In this document: one piece after another, positions 10,001-16,877 of the stretch
Numbering within the stretch: position 1 is the first letter of the stretch
How the letters are laid out: the number at the start of each line of letters is the position of its first letter
From: a virus
IMG/VR virus record: IMGVR_UViG_3300021197_001075
Coordinates: 1-21,814 of that record
Direction: 5' to 3' (one strand)
Length of the DNA stretch: 21,814 nt
Notes under the pieces: model-generated
What the model saw: only the letters and a program-made list of their open reading frames with translations
Told to the model about the DNA's origin: nothing
The model's database searches: none
Made by a program: the position numbers and the translations under genes

Positions 10001-11306
10001 CTTTAGCTTTTAATGGTACGCTATCAAATGGTCTTAACAATTGATTTGTTTCAACTGTTTTATATATCATTTCAGTTTCTAATTCCCAAGTACCAGTGCT
10101 ACTCCATTCTGTATCACCATACTTTATAGTTTTAGCAACATATATATTTGTGTTATTTTCTTTTTTAAATAATATATCAACTTCTTTTACTTGTTTTGGA
10201 ATATCACTTGGAATAAAATTAGTTATCTTTAAATAATGTAAATCATTAACCATACCAAGATTAAAACCTTTAGATGGATCATATTCAAAAGTTTTAGGTA
10301 AGAATGCTACTTCTGAAAAAGGAGAGAAACAAGAGTATTCACCGTTTTTATATTTATATCTATAAGCAAATCTTACAAATTCTTTTTCAAACAATGCATC
10401 ATCTTGTTTTAAGTTGACCTCCCATTGCGTAGCTGTGGTAGGAACATTTTCACTTATTGATTGAATAGTACATTGAAATGTACTAGCTGGATAACTATAA
10501 CCTGGATTTATTTTTACTCTAATTTGATACTCATCATCAAATCCATTAGCGTCATCACCAGAACTTAATATTAATGTATCACCAGCTAGAAACGTTGGTG
10601 AGTTATTAAAACTTAAACTAACTACAGATCCTTTCGCTAAAGGTGCTTCAGGATTTCCACCATCACCAAAATCAAAATTAACTGTAGATGTTGTAACACC
10701 TGTTGCACCTCCTAATGTAACACGCTTAGTATTAGCCATTGTTAATGTAGGTTCTACTTTAGGACTGTTTTTTATTACAGTAATATCTGCTTCTGTAAAA
10801 TTATATAAAGTTCCAGCAATATCTTTTAATTGAGTGTGCGTAGACCACCCTGAACTACCATCTATACAATCTTGTATATTTATAACTTTTGGTTCTGATT
10901 TATTATCTGTCCAGAATAACATGCCATCAATTAAATTAATACCAGTTATTCTATTAGTTATTTCTTTTGAAAAATTTAATACACTAGCTGTATCAAGTAC
11001 CACGGGTTTTATTTGTCCAGATAATTGATCAAATTCAGCTATAGCGTCTACAGTATTACCAGCTATAAACCAGTAAATCTTTTCATTTTCAGTATCAGAC
11101 ACTACACCAATACATTTACCACCAGCTATAGTATGGTTACCTATTTTTGTATTACCTAAAATATTTTGAGCAGCACCCACGTCATCTCCATCAGATCCAG
11201 ATACTTGTACATTCAAAGCATCTCTATATTGACCAGGAGGCAAGAGCCTTTCGTCAAGGTCCTTGTTCATTTTCCCCGATGTGAAGGTGTGTTGTATTTC
11301 CGGCAT
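7077..11306 (-). CDS. Large tail nozzle/muzzle (stabilization) protein, beta-propeller
   Basis: A 1409-residue protein, the largest in the window. The N-terminal motif FTSGKMNKDLDERLLPPGQY (residues 8-27), followed by YRDALNVQVS and a QNILGN turn, is one I associate with the stabilization or muzzle proteins of crAss-like and related phages, which are related in role to P22 gp10 and T7 gp12. Residues 68-145 contain propeller-like strands, including KIYWFI and LFWTDNKSEPKVINI, close to the YWTD repeat pattern. The central 1000 residues look like beta-rich insertions. Propeller-like segments (LYNISM, VYYTFRLGQIYS) recur near the C-terminus, consistent with one propeller interrupted by large inserts. 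It should cap the tail tube and hold DNA before ejection. P22 gp10 and T7 gp12 are much shorter. It starts a few bases after the TAG stop of the ring protein. The role is well supported by motif and order; the fold is inferred. Confidence 0.85.
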   Translation of the reverse strand: MPEIQHTFTSGKMNKDLDERLLPPGQYRDALNVQVSGSDGDDVGAAQNILGNTKIGNHTIAGGKCIGVVSDTENEKIYWFIAGNTVDAIAEFDQLSGQIKPVVLDTASVLNFSKEITNRITGINLIDGMLFWTDNKSEPKVINIQDCIDGSSGWSTHTQLKDIAGTLYNFTEADITVIKNSPKVEPTLTMANTKRVTLGGATGVTTSTVNFDFGDGGNPEAPLAKGSVVSLSFNNSPTFLAGDTLILSSGDDANGFDDEYQIRVKINPGYSYPASTFQCTIQSISENVPTTATQWEVNLKQDDALFEKEFVRFAYRYKYKNGEYSCFSPFSEVAFLPKTFEYDPSKGFNLGMVNDLHYLKITNFIPSDIPKQVKEVDILFKKENNTNIYVAKTIKYGDTEWSSTGTWELETEMIYKTVETNQLLRPFDSVPLKAKAQELVANRIVYGNYTQNFDLIDSSGIEITPKFETVSKIRSLDVAREPGRSLKSQRTYQLGVVYRDQYGRETPVQADDSGSFTLSKDDAINRTQIQANIISSAPSFATHYKFFIKDTSNSYYNLCMDRHYDAEDGNVWLTFPSSERNKLDEETFIILKKEHDSDDFVVRDAKYKVIAIENSAPTELKETKVSYGELTTGFASDAYPLKDGKYVDVDKDDFETRFGENSDILSASGLIIRIRASVGTSDWYEVSSLGLNSNASGTGDDEYRFNIKKKFGSEVEQFFPDGSFSSAVAGMTLEIARLESKNKAEFTGRFFVKVYRDQALQEHILSTQASDPSYSVKHQQGIYKRSGGCNSSAWGDYEDLGVNYRWFTSFNCGIEDFKGAAYGTKPSLAEGGKQDYKYGITANRNKIVIHFHGNRELSGVFSQDNGQHANMATALTTDGTEFRFSEDSNGTIYKIKKHAYRGIRLFDKAAASDDGWWRNQAMIFVLELDKNIYGWDFNSNVSNSTFGNIEILQTFDEDNTYKSQNPAVWETEPKEAIEMDIYYEASKAYAIATHGTAQLLDYSNCWSFGNGVESNRIRDDFNTMTIAKGVKASAPLAEQYKEEVRKNGLIFSGLYNSTSGINRLNQFIIAEPIVKDLNPEYGSIQKLNQRDTDLTVCCEDKILKVLANKDALFEASGNAQLTATNRVLGQAVPYIGDFGISKNPESFASYGFRSYFTDKARGVVLRLSRDGLSEISAHGMKDYFKDNLALNELFIGSHDDAKGLYNISMQHASLRGTEDTVSFKEQVTGWPSRKSFIPEAGVSLNNVYYTFRLGQIYSHDNPVRNNFYATQYDSKVKLIFNETPSTIKSFKTISYEGSRSRILQDLRVSSWDADGAVMTAGDTEGSLYNINETRPGWYVNNVVTDKQSGFVPEFIEKEGKWFNFVKGDATTKINLDTKEFNIQGIGNPSNVADSSAPTQVTITIEENNL

Positions 11307-11309
11307 GTT

Positions 11310-12404
11310 CTAGTGTTTTATTTGTTTCGACTTACCTCTCATTACTTGAGCTAGTTCTTCTGATTTTAAGTTAGATAATCTTAATTTAGCTTTTCTTGTT
11401 TCAGCAAATTTTTCTCTTTTAAATCTTACAACCATATATTCAGGTACATTAATTTTAGTTGATAATATACCATGAGCTATCCATTTATAAACAGCTTCTT
11501 CAGCAAACTTATGAACTATCATTTCGTCTTCAGTACCTAAACCGTCTGATATGTATTTTAACATTATTGTTTTACCACTTAAACCAGAGCTAAAATGTAT
11601 CTTACCTCTATAGTTATCAATATAAAATATTCCATTTACCTGTGCATTTTCAGGTTCTAATCCATATCTTTTACCTTCAGCTGCGTCAAAATCTTGAACA
11701 TCTGTTTTATCAGAGTCATCATTACTTACAGCAGACGAAGATTGATACCTAGCCCACATAGTAGAATCAGCTGCTTCTAATAAGTCTCCATTTTGATCAA
11801 ACATATATCCGTAAGCATCATCTTGTAATAAAGCTTTTGGGTTACTAGTTTTTCTAGCTGGGTATAACATTTTTTCTACACCATTTACATCTGTGTATGC
11901 TACCTTAACATAATTAACATAATCATGTGGTAGTTTCATAGTTAACGAAGGTGGAACATCTATCTCTTGTGATTTAGTAGATTTAAAAGTATCGTAGCTT
12001 AATTCTTGAATTGCTCTTTGAGCATGGAAAGATATATCAGCTCTTTTAACTTTACCAATAATTTTGTCTTCACCAACGTATGATATTATAAAATTATTAA
12101 TAACATCTCTTAAAGGTATGTATTGATAGTTACCTAAATTTTCGTTTTCATTAACTTGAGCAAACCTTATTATAACTCCATTAGCTGGAGCTGAATCAAA
12201 AGTAACAACACCTGTTGCGGCGTTGTATGGAGTAGCATCATATAATGTAGTGTTTTGCTCAACATCATCAAAGTATACGGTAAATTCTAATATACTAGAT
12301 GGTAATGGATCAAATGGTAAAGTAAATGCTGTTGTACTACCATTACCTGTTTGTGTCCAACTATTATTATAATACTGTTCTTGTGTTCCTGTGAATAATG
12401 GCAT
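11310..12404 (-). CDS. Tail-tubular/ring protein (P22 gp4-like) with N-terminal fibre-like beta domain
   Basis: A 364-residue protein. Residues about 98-364 match the tail-tubular (gp4-like) proteins of crAss-like phages: LRDVINNFIISYVGEDKII (98-116), RADISFHAQRAIQELSYDTF (121-140), EIDVPPSLTMKLPHDYVNYV (147-166) and YPARKTSNPK (181-190). These form a dodecameric ring below the portal and connect it to the nozzle. Residues about 12-85 are an extra beta domain with GNGSTTAFTLPF (20-31), a VYFDD strand and VTFDSAPANG (67-76), the pattern of T7-fibre N-terminal domains. The C-terminus is basic and helical (KFKREKFAETRKAKLRLSNL-like), as for a portal-contacting helix. It is the only gene here ending in TAG. 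It starts six bases after the preceding coding region. Ring assignment is strong; the fused domain assignment is moderate. Confidence 0.85.
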   Translation of the reverse strand: MPLFTGTQEQYYNNSWTQTGNGSTTAFTLPFDPLPSSILEFTVYFDDVEQNTTLYDATPYNAATGVVTFDSAPANGVIIRFAQVNENENLGNYQYIPLRDVINNFIISYVGEDKIIGKVKRADISFHAQRAIQELSYDTFKSTKSQEIDVPPSLTMKLPHDYVNYVKVAYTDVNGVEKMLYPARKTSNPKALLQDDAYGYMFDQNGDLLEAADSTMWARYQSSSAVSNDDSDKTDVQDFDAAEGKRYGLEPENAQVNGIFYIDNYRGKIHFSSGLSGKTIMLKYISDGLGTEDEMIVHKFAEEAVYKWIAHGILSTKINVPEYMVVRFKREKFAETRKAKLRLSNLKSEELAQVMRGKSKQIKH

Positions 12405-12410
12405 ATCTTA

Positions 12411-13151
12411 TTATTGTTTTTCTTCTTGAATGTTCTGTGCTTCTTCTTGAGCAGCAATTTGATATACTTGTGGATCTTTAATTTCAATACCAGCAAGTTC
12501 TAATATTTTTATAACCAACTCAGTTTCTTCTGAATCATGTAGTTCAAAATTAGTAGTTGTATTTGCATTGTATAAAGCTGCTCCATTAGTTGAATTAACA
12601 ACGTATCCCCACGCTACTTGAGCAGGGTTAGCTATATAGTTACATACTATATCTGTTTCTACAGTTATAAGAGGATAAATTTGAAAAGTAAGTTCTGTTA
12701 ATTGTACGTAACACGGACGTTCTAGTGTAGGTTGTGTTAATGCGGAGTTTAATATGTGATGTGCGTCGTTTTGATTTATTTTTTCTATTTCAACATATCC
12801 ACTATGATTTGGATAAGCAGTTCCAGTTAGTGTAGGGTTTTTATAATATACTTCACCCATTCTATAATGTGCTGGCCAAGTAGCGACACCCGCACCAGTT
12901 AAGTCTGTTATATTTTGTCTATATCTTTCGAATATATCTATTTTTTCTTTTATAAGATCAACCATATCAGCATAGGTAGAATCATTACCAGGTTGCTTCA
13001 TGAATAGGTTTAGATCATAAAAATATTGCTCAAAAATATCCATTTGAGCTTGATTAGCATATAGATTAAATTCCTGAGGTGTTACATAACCTCTTTGTTC
13101 TTTATTAGCTATTGCTAAAACTCTTTGATAAACTGTATCTATATTAACCAT
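12411..13151 (-). CDS. Probable head-tail neck/ring (adaptor) protein
   Basis: A 246-residue protein. The N-terminus (IDTVYQRVLAIANKEQRGYV, residues 4-23, then TPQEFNLYANQAQMDIFEQY at 24-43) is helical and resembles a conserved structural protein that precedes the tail-tubular gene in crAss-like and marine Bacteroidota phages. The middle (residues about 95-190) is beta-rich. The end is helical (EETELVIKILELAGIEIKDP) with a Gln/Glu-rich tail. Position between the capsid block and the tail-tubular gene fits a neck ring or head-completion protein. A hairpin lies in the gap before the gene. I am confident that it is a structural gene, but not sure which ring it is. Confidence 0.78.
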   Translation of the reverse strand: MVNIDTVYQRVLAIANKEQRGYVTPQEFNLYANQAQMDIFEQYFYDLNLFMKQPGNDSTYADMVDLIKEKIDIFERYRQNITDLTGAGVATWPAHYRMGEVYYKNPTLTGTAYPNHSGYVEIEKINQNDAHHILNSALTQPTLERPCYVQLTELTFQIYPLITVETDIVCNYIANPAQVAWGYVVNSTNGAALYNANTTTNFELHDSEETELVIKILELAGIEIKDPQVYQIAAQEEAQNIQEEKQ

Positions 13152-13168
13152 ATTTCTTTATTTATAGT

Positions 13169-13197
13169 AAGTAACCACTCCATAGAAGCGGTTACCT
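13169..13197 (-). other. Intergenic hairpin before the neck protein gene
   Basis: In the 60-base gap between two genes the minus-strand RNA reads GTAACCGC, then a nine-base loop, then GTGGTTAC. This makes an eight-pair stem with one G-U pair, extendable by an outer G-U and A-U. It is followed by UUACUAUAAAUAAAG rather than a U-run, so it is a poor intrinsic terminator. It could be an RNA processing or stability element protecting the downstream transcript. Seen directly; function inferred. Confidence 0.5.
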
Positions 13198-13211
13198 CTA
13201 TAAGTGTTAAA

Positions 13212-13967
13212 TTATTTTAACTTTTTTTCAATTGTTGATAGGGCTTCTAATCCCTCATCAGTTTTTAACCATGCAGCAAGAGCTGAATAAGGATGTTCTT
13301 CAAATGGAACTGTCATTAGTTTTCTACCGTTTTTCCATGTGAATTTTCTATTATCTTGTGATAATATTATAATTCCAGCTTCTACGGCTTTAATTCCAAT
13401 GTTTCTTAGTTGAACATTATCGTCTCCAACTAGTTCTAAGAACATATCAGGTCTCTTTTTAGCAAGTACTAAAGCGTCTCTTTTTATTTCTTTAGATGAC
13501 ATTTTAGATATTTTATTACCAACTTCAACCCTCATTATAGCTTCTAATTCATCTATACTTAATCCTTTAGCAGCAGTTAAAGCTTCATATTCTAATTCAA
13601 TTTTTTCAAGTTGATTAGAAGCTCTTTTAACTGGTTGCCATTCATAATATAGTTTGTCTCTATTAGGATGGTGATCTAAAAACTTTTGTAGATTTTGTTT
13701 GCTCTTAGGAACAACTAGTCTACCATTTCTAAATACAATATGACCTAAAGTTGAAACACCTTTTTGTTCGTCTTTAAAAGGTGAATGCTGATTAGTAGCA
13801 TATCGTAACTCTCTTTGATGTCCAACGCTTTCGTCAAACCAAAGTAGAGGTTTTCTTCTTGAGTGTCTTGATCCTAGTACTAAAACTGGAGGTTGATTTT
13901 GTCCATGTAATAGGTACACTTTGTCTGTATACTCTTGTTTTTCAAGAGATTTTACTTTGTTTTCCAT
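13212..13967 (-). CDS. Conserved structural-module protein, function unknown
   Basis: A 251-residue soluble protein. Residues 33-70 contain a conserved-looking basic/aromatic block: SRHSRRKPLLWFDE, a RELRYATNQ segment and SPFKDEQKG. Residues 115-165 are charged helix. Residues 185-251 (a GIKAVEAGIIILSQD segment, then KFTWKNG and a helical end with LKTDEGLEALSTIEKKL) form a compact mixed domain. I recall similar sequences next to capsid genes in marine phages but know no function. Candidates are a capsid decoration protein, a minor head protein or a DNA-binding protein. It is the first gene after the capsid-gene terminator, so its expression depends on read-through or on an unseen promoter. 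The leader is A/T only close to the start (ATTATATTATATC before ATG). Confidence 0.78.
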   Translation of the reverse strand: MENKVKSLEKQEYTDKVYLLHGQNQPPVLVLGSRHSRRKPLLWFDESVGHQRELRYATNQHSPFKDEQKGVSTLGHIVFRNGRLVVPKSKQNLQKFLDHHPNRDKLYYEWQPVKRASNQLEKIELEYEALTAAKGLSIDELEAIMRVEVGNKISKMSSKEIKRDALVLAKKRPDMFLELVGDDNVQLRNIGIKAVEAGIIILSQDNRKFTWKNGRKLMTVPFEEHPYSALAAWLKTDEGLEALSTIEKKLK

Positions 13968-13992
13968 GATATAATATAATTAAAAAGGTTAT

Positions 13993-14033
13993 TAAAAATA
14001 AAGGTGGAGGGTGCCGAAGCACCCTTTACCTTT
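13993..14033 (-). terminator. Intrinsic terminator after the capsid gene
   Basis: Thirteen bases beyond the capsid stop, the minus-strand RNA forms a perfect six-pair stem GGGUGC / GCACCC closed by a UUCG tetraloop in the very stable C(UUCG)G context. After an A-U pair and two mismatches, the outer arms AAAGGU / ACCUUU add six more pairs. AUUUUUA follows directly, and UUUUU occurs again about 10 bases later. This is the only classic terminator I find in the window. It points the same way as all the genes and should cut down transcription after the highly expressed capsid gene. The structure is seen directly; the degree of read-through is unknown. Confidence 0.82.
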
Positions 14034-14045
14034 AAATATTTGATA

Positions 14046-15560
14046 TTACTGTTTCAATAATACGAAGTTATTCGCAGCTTGAACACATAAACATCTTTCT
14101 GATAGGAAGTTTACAACCATCTCATCAGCGTCACTAGTATAGCTACCACCAACTGATCCAGTAATCCAAGATTTGAATTTTCTGTCATCAGCTTCAGAAG
14201 CTCTATATCTTACGTGTAAGAACGGTCTAGATATATTTTTACCAAGTGATTCATCATAAACAGTTGAAGTACCAGCAGGTACAATAACTCCTTCTACGTC
14301 ATTGACTAATCCTCTTGTTACAGAGTCATTTAAGTATTTCCAATCAGTTTTGTAGAAGTCATAAGAACCTCTTCTAAAACCAGAAAAACCTAAATTAAGT
14401 GCCATATCTTCTTCGTTGTTAAATACACCGTAAGAAGAACCACCTACTCCATAATTGTTTTGAGCAGCCAACATATTATCGATTTCTAAAGAAGTAGCTC
14501 TACCTAAGAACATCATGTTCTCTTCAATAGCTCCTTGTTTATCCAATTCTTGAAGAATTGTATCGAACTCTGTTAAACCAGTATGAGCACCAGCAGCAAC
14601 TTGATCTGTAACACCACCGGAGTCAACAACATCAAAGTCTGTGTTAGTCCATACTAATCCTCTAGCATCAAGAGCAGAGAATAATCCTTGAGTACCACCA
14701 ACCGCGAAGTTGCCAGTTCCTTGGAATGTATGACCACTAGGCATGCTTACTTGCTCACCTTCAATCATTACCATTTCCATTTGATCCTCAAATCTTAATC
14801 TAGCTTCGTGCTCAGATTTTAAGTACCATAAATATCCGTTAGCTCCGTTCTCAGTAGTAACTTCAACCCAACCAATTTGAGCAGTATCAGAACCAGCGAT
14901 TCTGTATCTGTCTCTTAAAATAGCAGGTCTGTTACTAAATTGAGTAAACTTAGCATCTAAAGATCCAGCTATTCCACTTGATCCTTTGATATATTCAGTA
15001 CCGTATACGAAGATTTTTACATCTTCAGCGTTATCGAAATTAACACCACCAGTGTTTGAACCAGCGTCATTATTTCCAGATAGTCTCCTTTGTGTGTAAG
15101 GAGCAACAGTAATATTAGCAGTACCACCGTTAGCAACTACTAAACATTTTAAAACTTTAGAACCAGCTAAGTTAGAAACTACGATAGTATCGTGGTTTTT
15201 AATTAAACTAGAACCGTCAGCTTCAACAGGTATAGTAATTGAGTTACCGTCAGCGTTGTTAATATTAGCAGACTCACCGCTTACTCCATCGTCGTAAGCT
15301 ACGTGTAATCTACCTTGTTCTGACCAAATTACTTGGTCTGATGCCATAGGCATCTCAGCACCTACCATTTTAAGGAATCCAGAGATAGTTCTTTTTCCGT
15401 ATCTCTCTACTTCCTTTTCATAAATTTCAGGCAAGAATTGCTGTGCGAATGTTCCACCACCGTCAGCTGAATCAAATGATAAATAGTTATCATTGTAAAC
15501 ATCTTGAGCCGGACGTGGAGTTAAATGGTTCAAATATGAACCAGAATTTGCAAAAGGCAT
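14046..15560 (-). CDS. Major capsid protein
   Basis: A 504-residue protein in the position expected for the major capsid protein: after terminase, portal and scaffold-like genes and before the neck genes. It has no signal peptide or membrane segment. The N-terminus (MPFANSGSYLNHLTPRPAQD) and the following FLPEIYEKEVERYGKRT helix with FLKMVGAEMPM look like capsid proteins of uncultured Bacteroidota-type phages, with an N-arm then a long helix. Later parts are beta-rich with few Cys, as for an HK97-fold shell protein, and the end (RKFKSWITGSVGGSYTSDAD) is compact. Its codons include more ATC, TTC and AAC than neighbouring genes, consistent with high expression. The leader is AATTAAAAATTAAAAATT before ATG, with no Shine-Dalgarno. 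A strong terminator follows. The identity rests on order, size, expression signs and resemblance rather than on a diagnostic motif. Confidence 0.85.
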   Translation of the reverse strand: MPFANSGSYLNHLTPRPAQDVYNDNYLSFDSADGGGTFAQQFLPEIYEKEVERYGKRTISGFLKMVGAEMPMASDQVIWSEQGRLHVAYDDGVSGESANINNADGNSITIPVEADGSSLIKNHDTIVVSNLAGSKVLKCLVVANGGTANITVAPYTQRRLSGNNDAGSNTGGVNFDNAEDVKIFVYGTEYIKGSSGIAGSLDAKFTQFSNRPAILRDRYRIAGSDTAQIGWVEVTTENGANGYLWYLKSEHEARLRFEDQMEMVMIEGEQVSMPSGHTFQGTGNFAVGGTQGLFSALDARGLVWTNTDFDVVDSGGVTDQVAAGAHTGLTEFDTILQELDKQGAIEENMMFLGRATSLEIDNMLAAQNNYGVGGSSYGVFNNEEDMALNLGFSGFRRGSYDFYKTDWKYLNDSVTRGLVNDVEGVIVPAGTSTVYDESLGKNISRPFLHVRYRASEADDRKFKSWITGSVGGSYTSDADEMVVNFLSERCLCVQAANNFVLLKQ

Positions 15561-15585
15561 AATTTTTAATTTTTAATTGTTAAAC

Positions 15586-16848
15586 TTATTTACGTAATTT
15601 AACTCTAAGCTTTCTTGAATTTTCGCCTGCTATTGCTCTTACTTTCATGCCACCAGCTTCAACTGTTCCAGTGTGTGATTGCCTTGGGTCCATACTTACG
15701 TTTTTCGCCTTAGCAACACTTTCTTTAACAGCATCTGCTTTACCTTGTTCATAAAAATGATTTGCAATAACATCAGGGTTCATAGCAGTAAATAAAGATT
15801 TATGATAACCAGCGGCATCAGCAATTTCGTTGTTATCGTTCGTAAACTTTTTAACAAAATTATTAATGTCACTTTGATTAGTTTTTACTTTATTTGCGTC
15901 TTTAACATTTAGTCTAAACTTTTTATCACCGATATTATATTCAAAACCTTTGAACTTATCGCTGAAAACCTCACTGGTTTTCTTGTTAAAAAGATTAACT
16001 CTATGCTCCTGAACCTTTTTGATTTCAGATTGCTCTTTGTTATATCTACCAAAGAATTCTACAGCTTTTTGTTGATCAGAAGTTAACTTAACTCCGGCCT
16101 TGATCTCCTTATAGTATTTGGACTTTAACCCGTCCAGGTGGTTTTTAGCGTTCGCAACTTGCTCTTTTAACGCCAATTTTTTTCTACGAATATCTCTTTC
16201 CTCGTCAACATCTTCGTCAACAGAAAATTGATCTTCCATTATAAAACTAATTTCATCATCATCAAGATGTGATTTAGTTTGTTTGTAATATTCTCTTAGT
16301 AATTGATTGTCATCAAACTTACTGTAGTCTTGATTTAGTTTTACATATTCATCAAGACTTCCACCAGTTTCATTCATAAAGTCTACGACTTTTTGAATAT
16401 TTTCCGGTAAAGGTTCTGCTGTATCTTGTGATTCTTGTACAGCTTCTTCTATTTCATCTTTTAAAACCTCAACTTGTTCTTCAACAGGTTTTGGTTGTTC
16501 ATCAGTTACTTCTTCTAAAATAGGTTGTTCTTCTTCTTCTTTAACTTCCTCCTTAACCTCTTCTTTAACTTCTTCAACAACTGGAACTTCTTCTTTAACC
16601 TCTTCTTTAACCTCTTCTTTAGGTTCTTCTTTAACTTCAGTTTTACTTAAATCAACTTTAGCAATGTCAGTTTTGACATCTTTTGCTTCCGCTTTAGTTA
16701 AATCAACTTTAGCGACATCAGGTTTTACTTTACCTAACTGTTTAGGTTTAGTAGCCTTTTTAGCTTTTGGAGTAACTTTCATGTCACCACCTTCGCTTTT
16801 TACTTCTTCGGTAACTTGTTCAGCTACCTTTTTTTCACTTTTAGCCAT
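15586..16848 (-). CDS. Scaffold-like acidic repeat protein
   Basis: A 420-residue, highly charged protein between portal and capsid, where scaffolding proteins are encoded. Residues 1-40 are Lys-rich. Residues 41-74 are two copies of a 17-residue unit (VKPDVAKVDLTKAEAKD and VKTDIAKVDLSKTEVKE). Residues 75-108 are a KEEV tetrapeptide tract, and up to about 150 the chain is very acidic and probably disordered. Residues 150-330 are charged helices likely to form coiled coil. The C-terminus is strongly basic (GENSRKLRVKLRK), as in scaffolds that bind capsid protein through a positive helix-turn-helix. It would guide capsid assembly and then leave or be cut. An alternative is a structural protein that stays in the head. 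The leader TTTTATAATATTATATT before ATG is pure A/T. Confidence 0.75.
   Translation of the reverse strand: MAKSEKKVAEQVTEEVKSEGGDMKVTPKAKKATKPKQLGKVKPDVAKVDLTKAEAKDVKTDIAKVDLSKTEVKEEPKEEVKEEVKEEVPVVEEVKEEVKEEVKEEEEQPILEEVTDEQPKPVEEQVEVLKDEIEEAVQESQDTAEPLPENIQKVVDFMNETGGSLDEYVKLNQDYSKFDDNQLLREYYKQTKSHLDDDEISFIMEDQFSVDEDVDEERDIRRKKLALKEQVANAKNHLDGLKSKYYKEIKAGVKLTSDQQKAVEFFGRYNKEQSEIKKVQEHRVNLFNKKTSEVFSDKFKGFEYNIGDKKFRLNVKDANKVKTNQSDINNFVKKFTNDNNEIADAAGYHKSLFTAMNPDVIANHFYEQGKADAVKESVAKAKNVSMDPRQSHTGTVEAGGMKVRAIAGENSRKLRVKLRK
16528..16632 (-). repeat. KEEV-encoding low-complexity tract
   Basis: Repeated 12-base units (GAGGTTAAAGAA on the coding strand, with small variations) encode Lys-Glu-Glu-Val repeats at residues about 73-107 of the scaffold-like protein. 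Two blocks of repeats flank a PVVEEV spacer. The near identity of adjacent units suggests growth by slippage or unequal recombination. Confidence 0.8.
16627..16728 (-). repeat. Tandem 51-base duplication in the scaffold-like gene
   Basis: Two in-frame 51-base units encode the two 17-residue repeats at residues 41-57 and 58-74. A 36-base core (16642-16677 against 16693-16728 on the plus strand) is about 80 percent identical, sharing the stretch TTAAATCAACTTTAGC. The conserved part is the (D)xAKVDLxK core. Confidence 0.8.
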
Positions 16849-16877
16849 AATATAATATTATAAAATTATTAAACAAT

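Noticed and set aside
11310-11312. TAG stop as a sign of stop-codon recoding
   Set aside because: The ring protein ends here with a sensible basic tail, and the next start follows within a few bases; reading through would overlap the next gene. All other visible stops are TAA, so there is no evidence of recoding.
12287-12496. Minus-strand 69-residue open frame spanning the junction of two structural genes
   Set aside because: Overlaps the end of the neck gene and the start of the ring gene, with Lys/Ile/His-rich content typical of an out-of-frame A/T-rich reading.
16528-16728. Possible CRISPR or regulatory repeat array
   Set aside because: Repeats are directly adjacent, in frame and code for Lys/Glu-rich units; there are no spacers.
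16845-16877. Palindromic ATAATATTAT before the scaffold-like gene as an operator
   Set aside because: Short palindromes of A and T arise easily in such A/T-rich leaders, and no second copy in the same setting supports a binding site.
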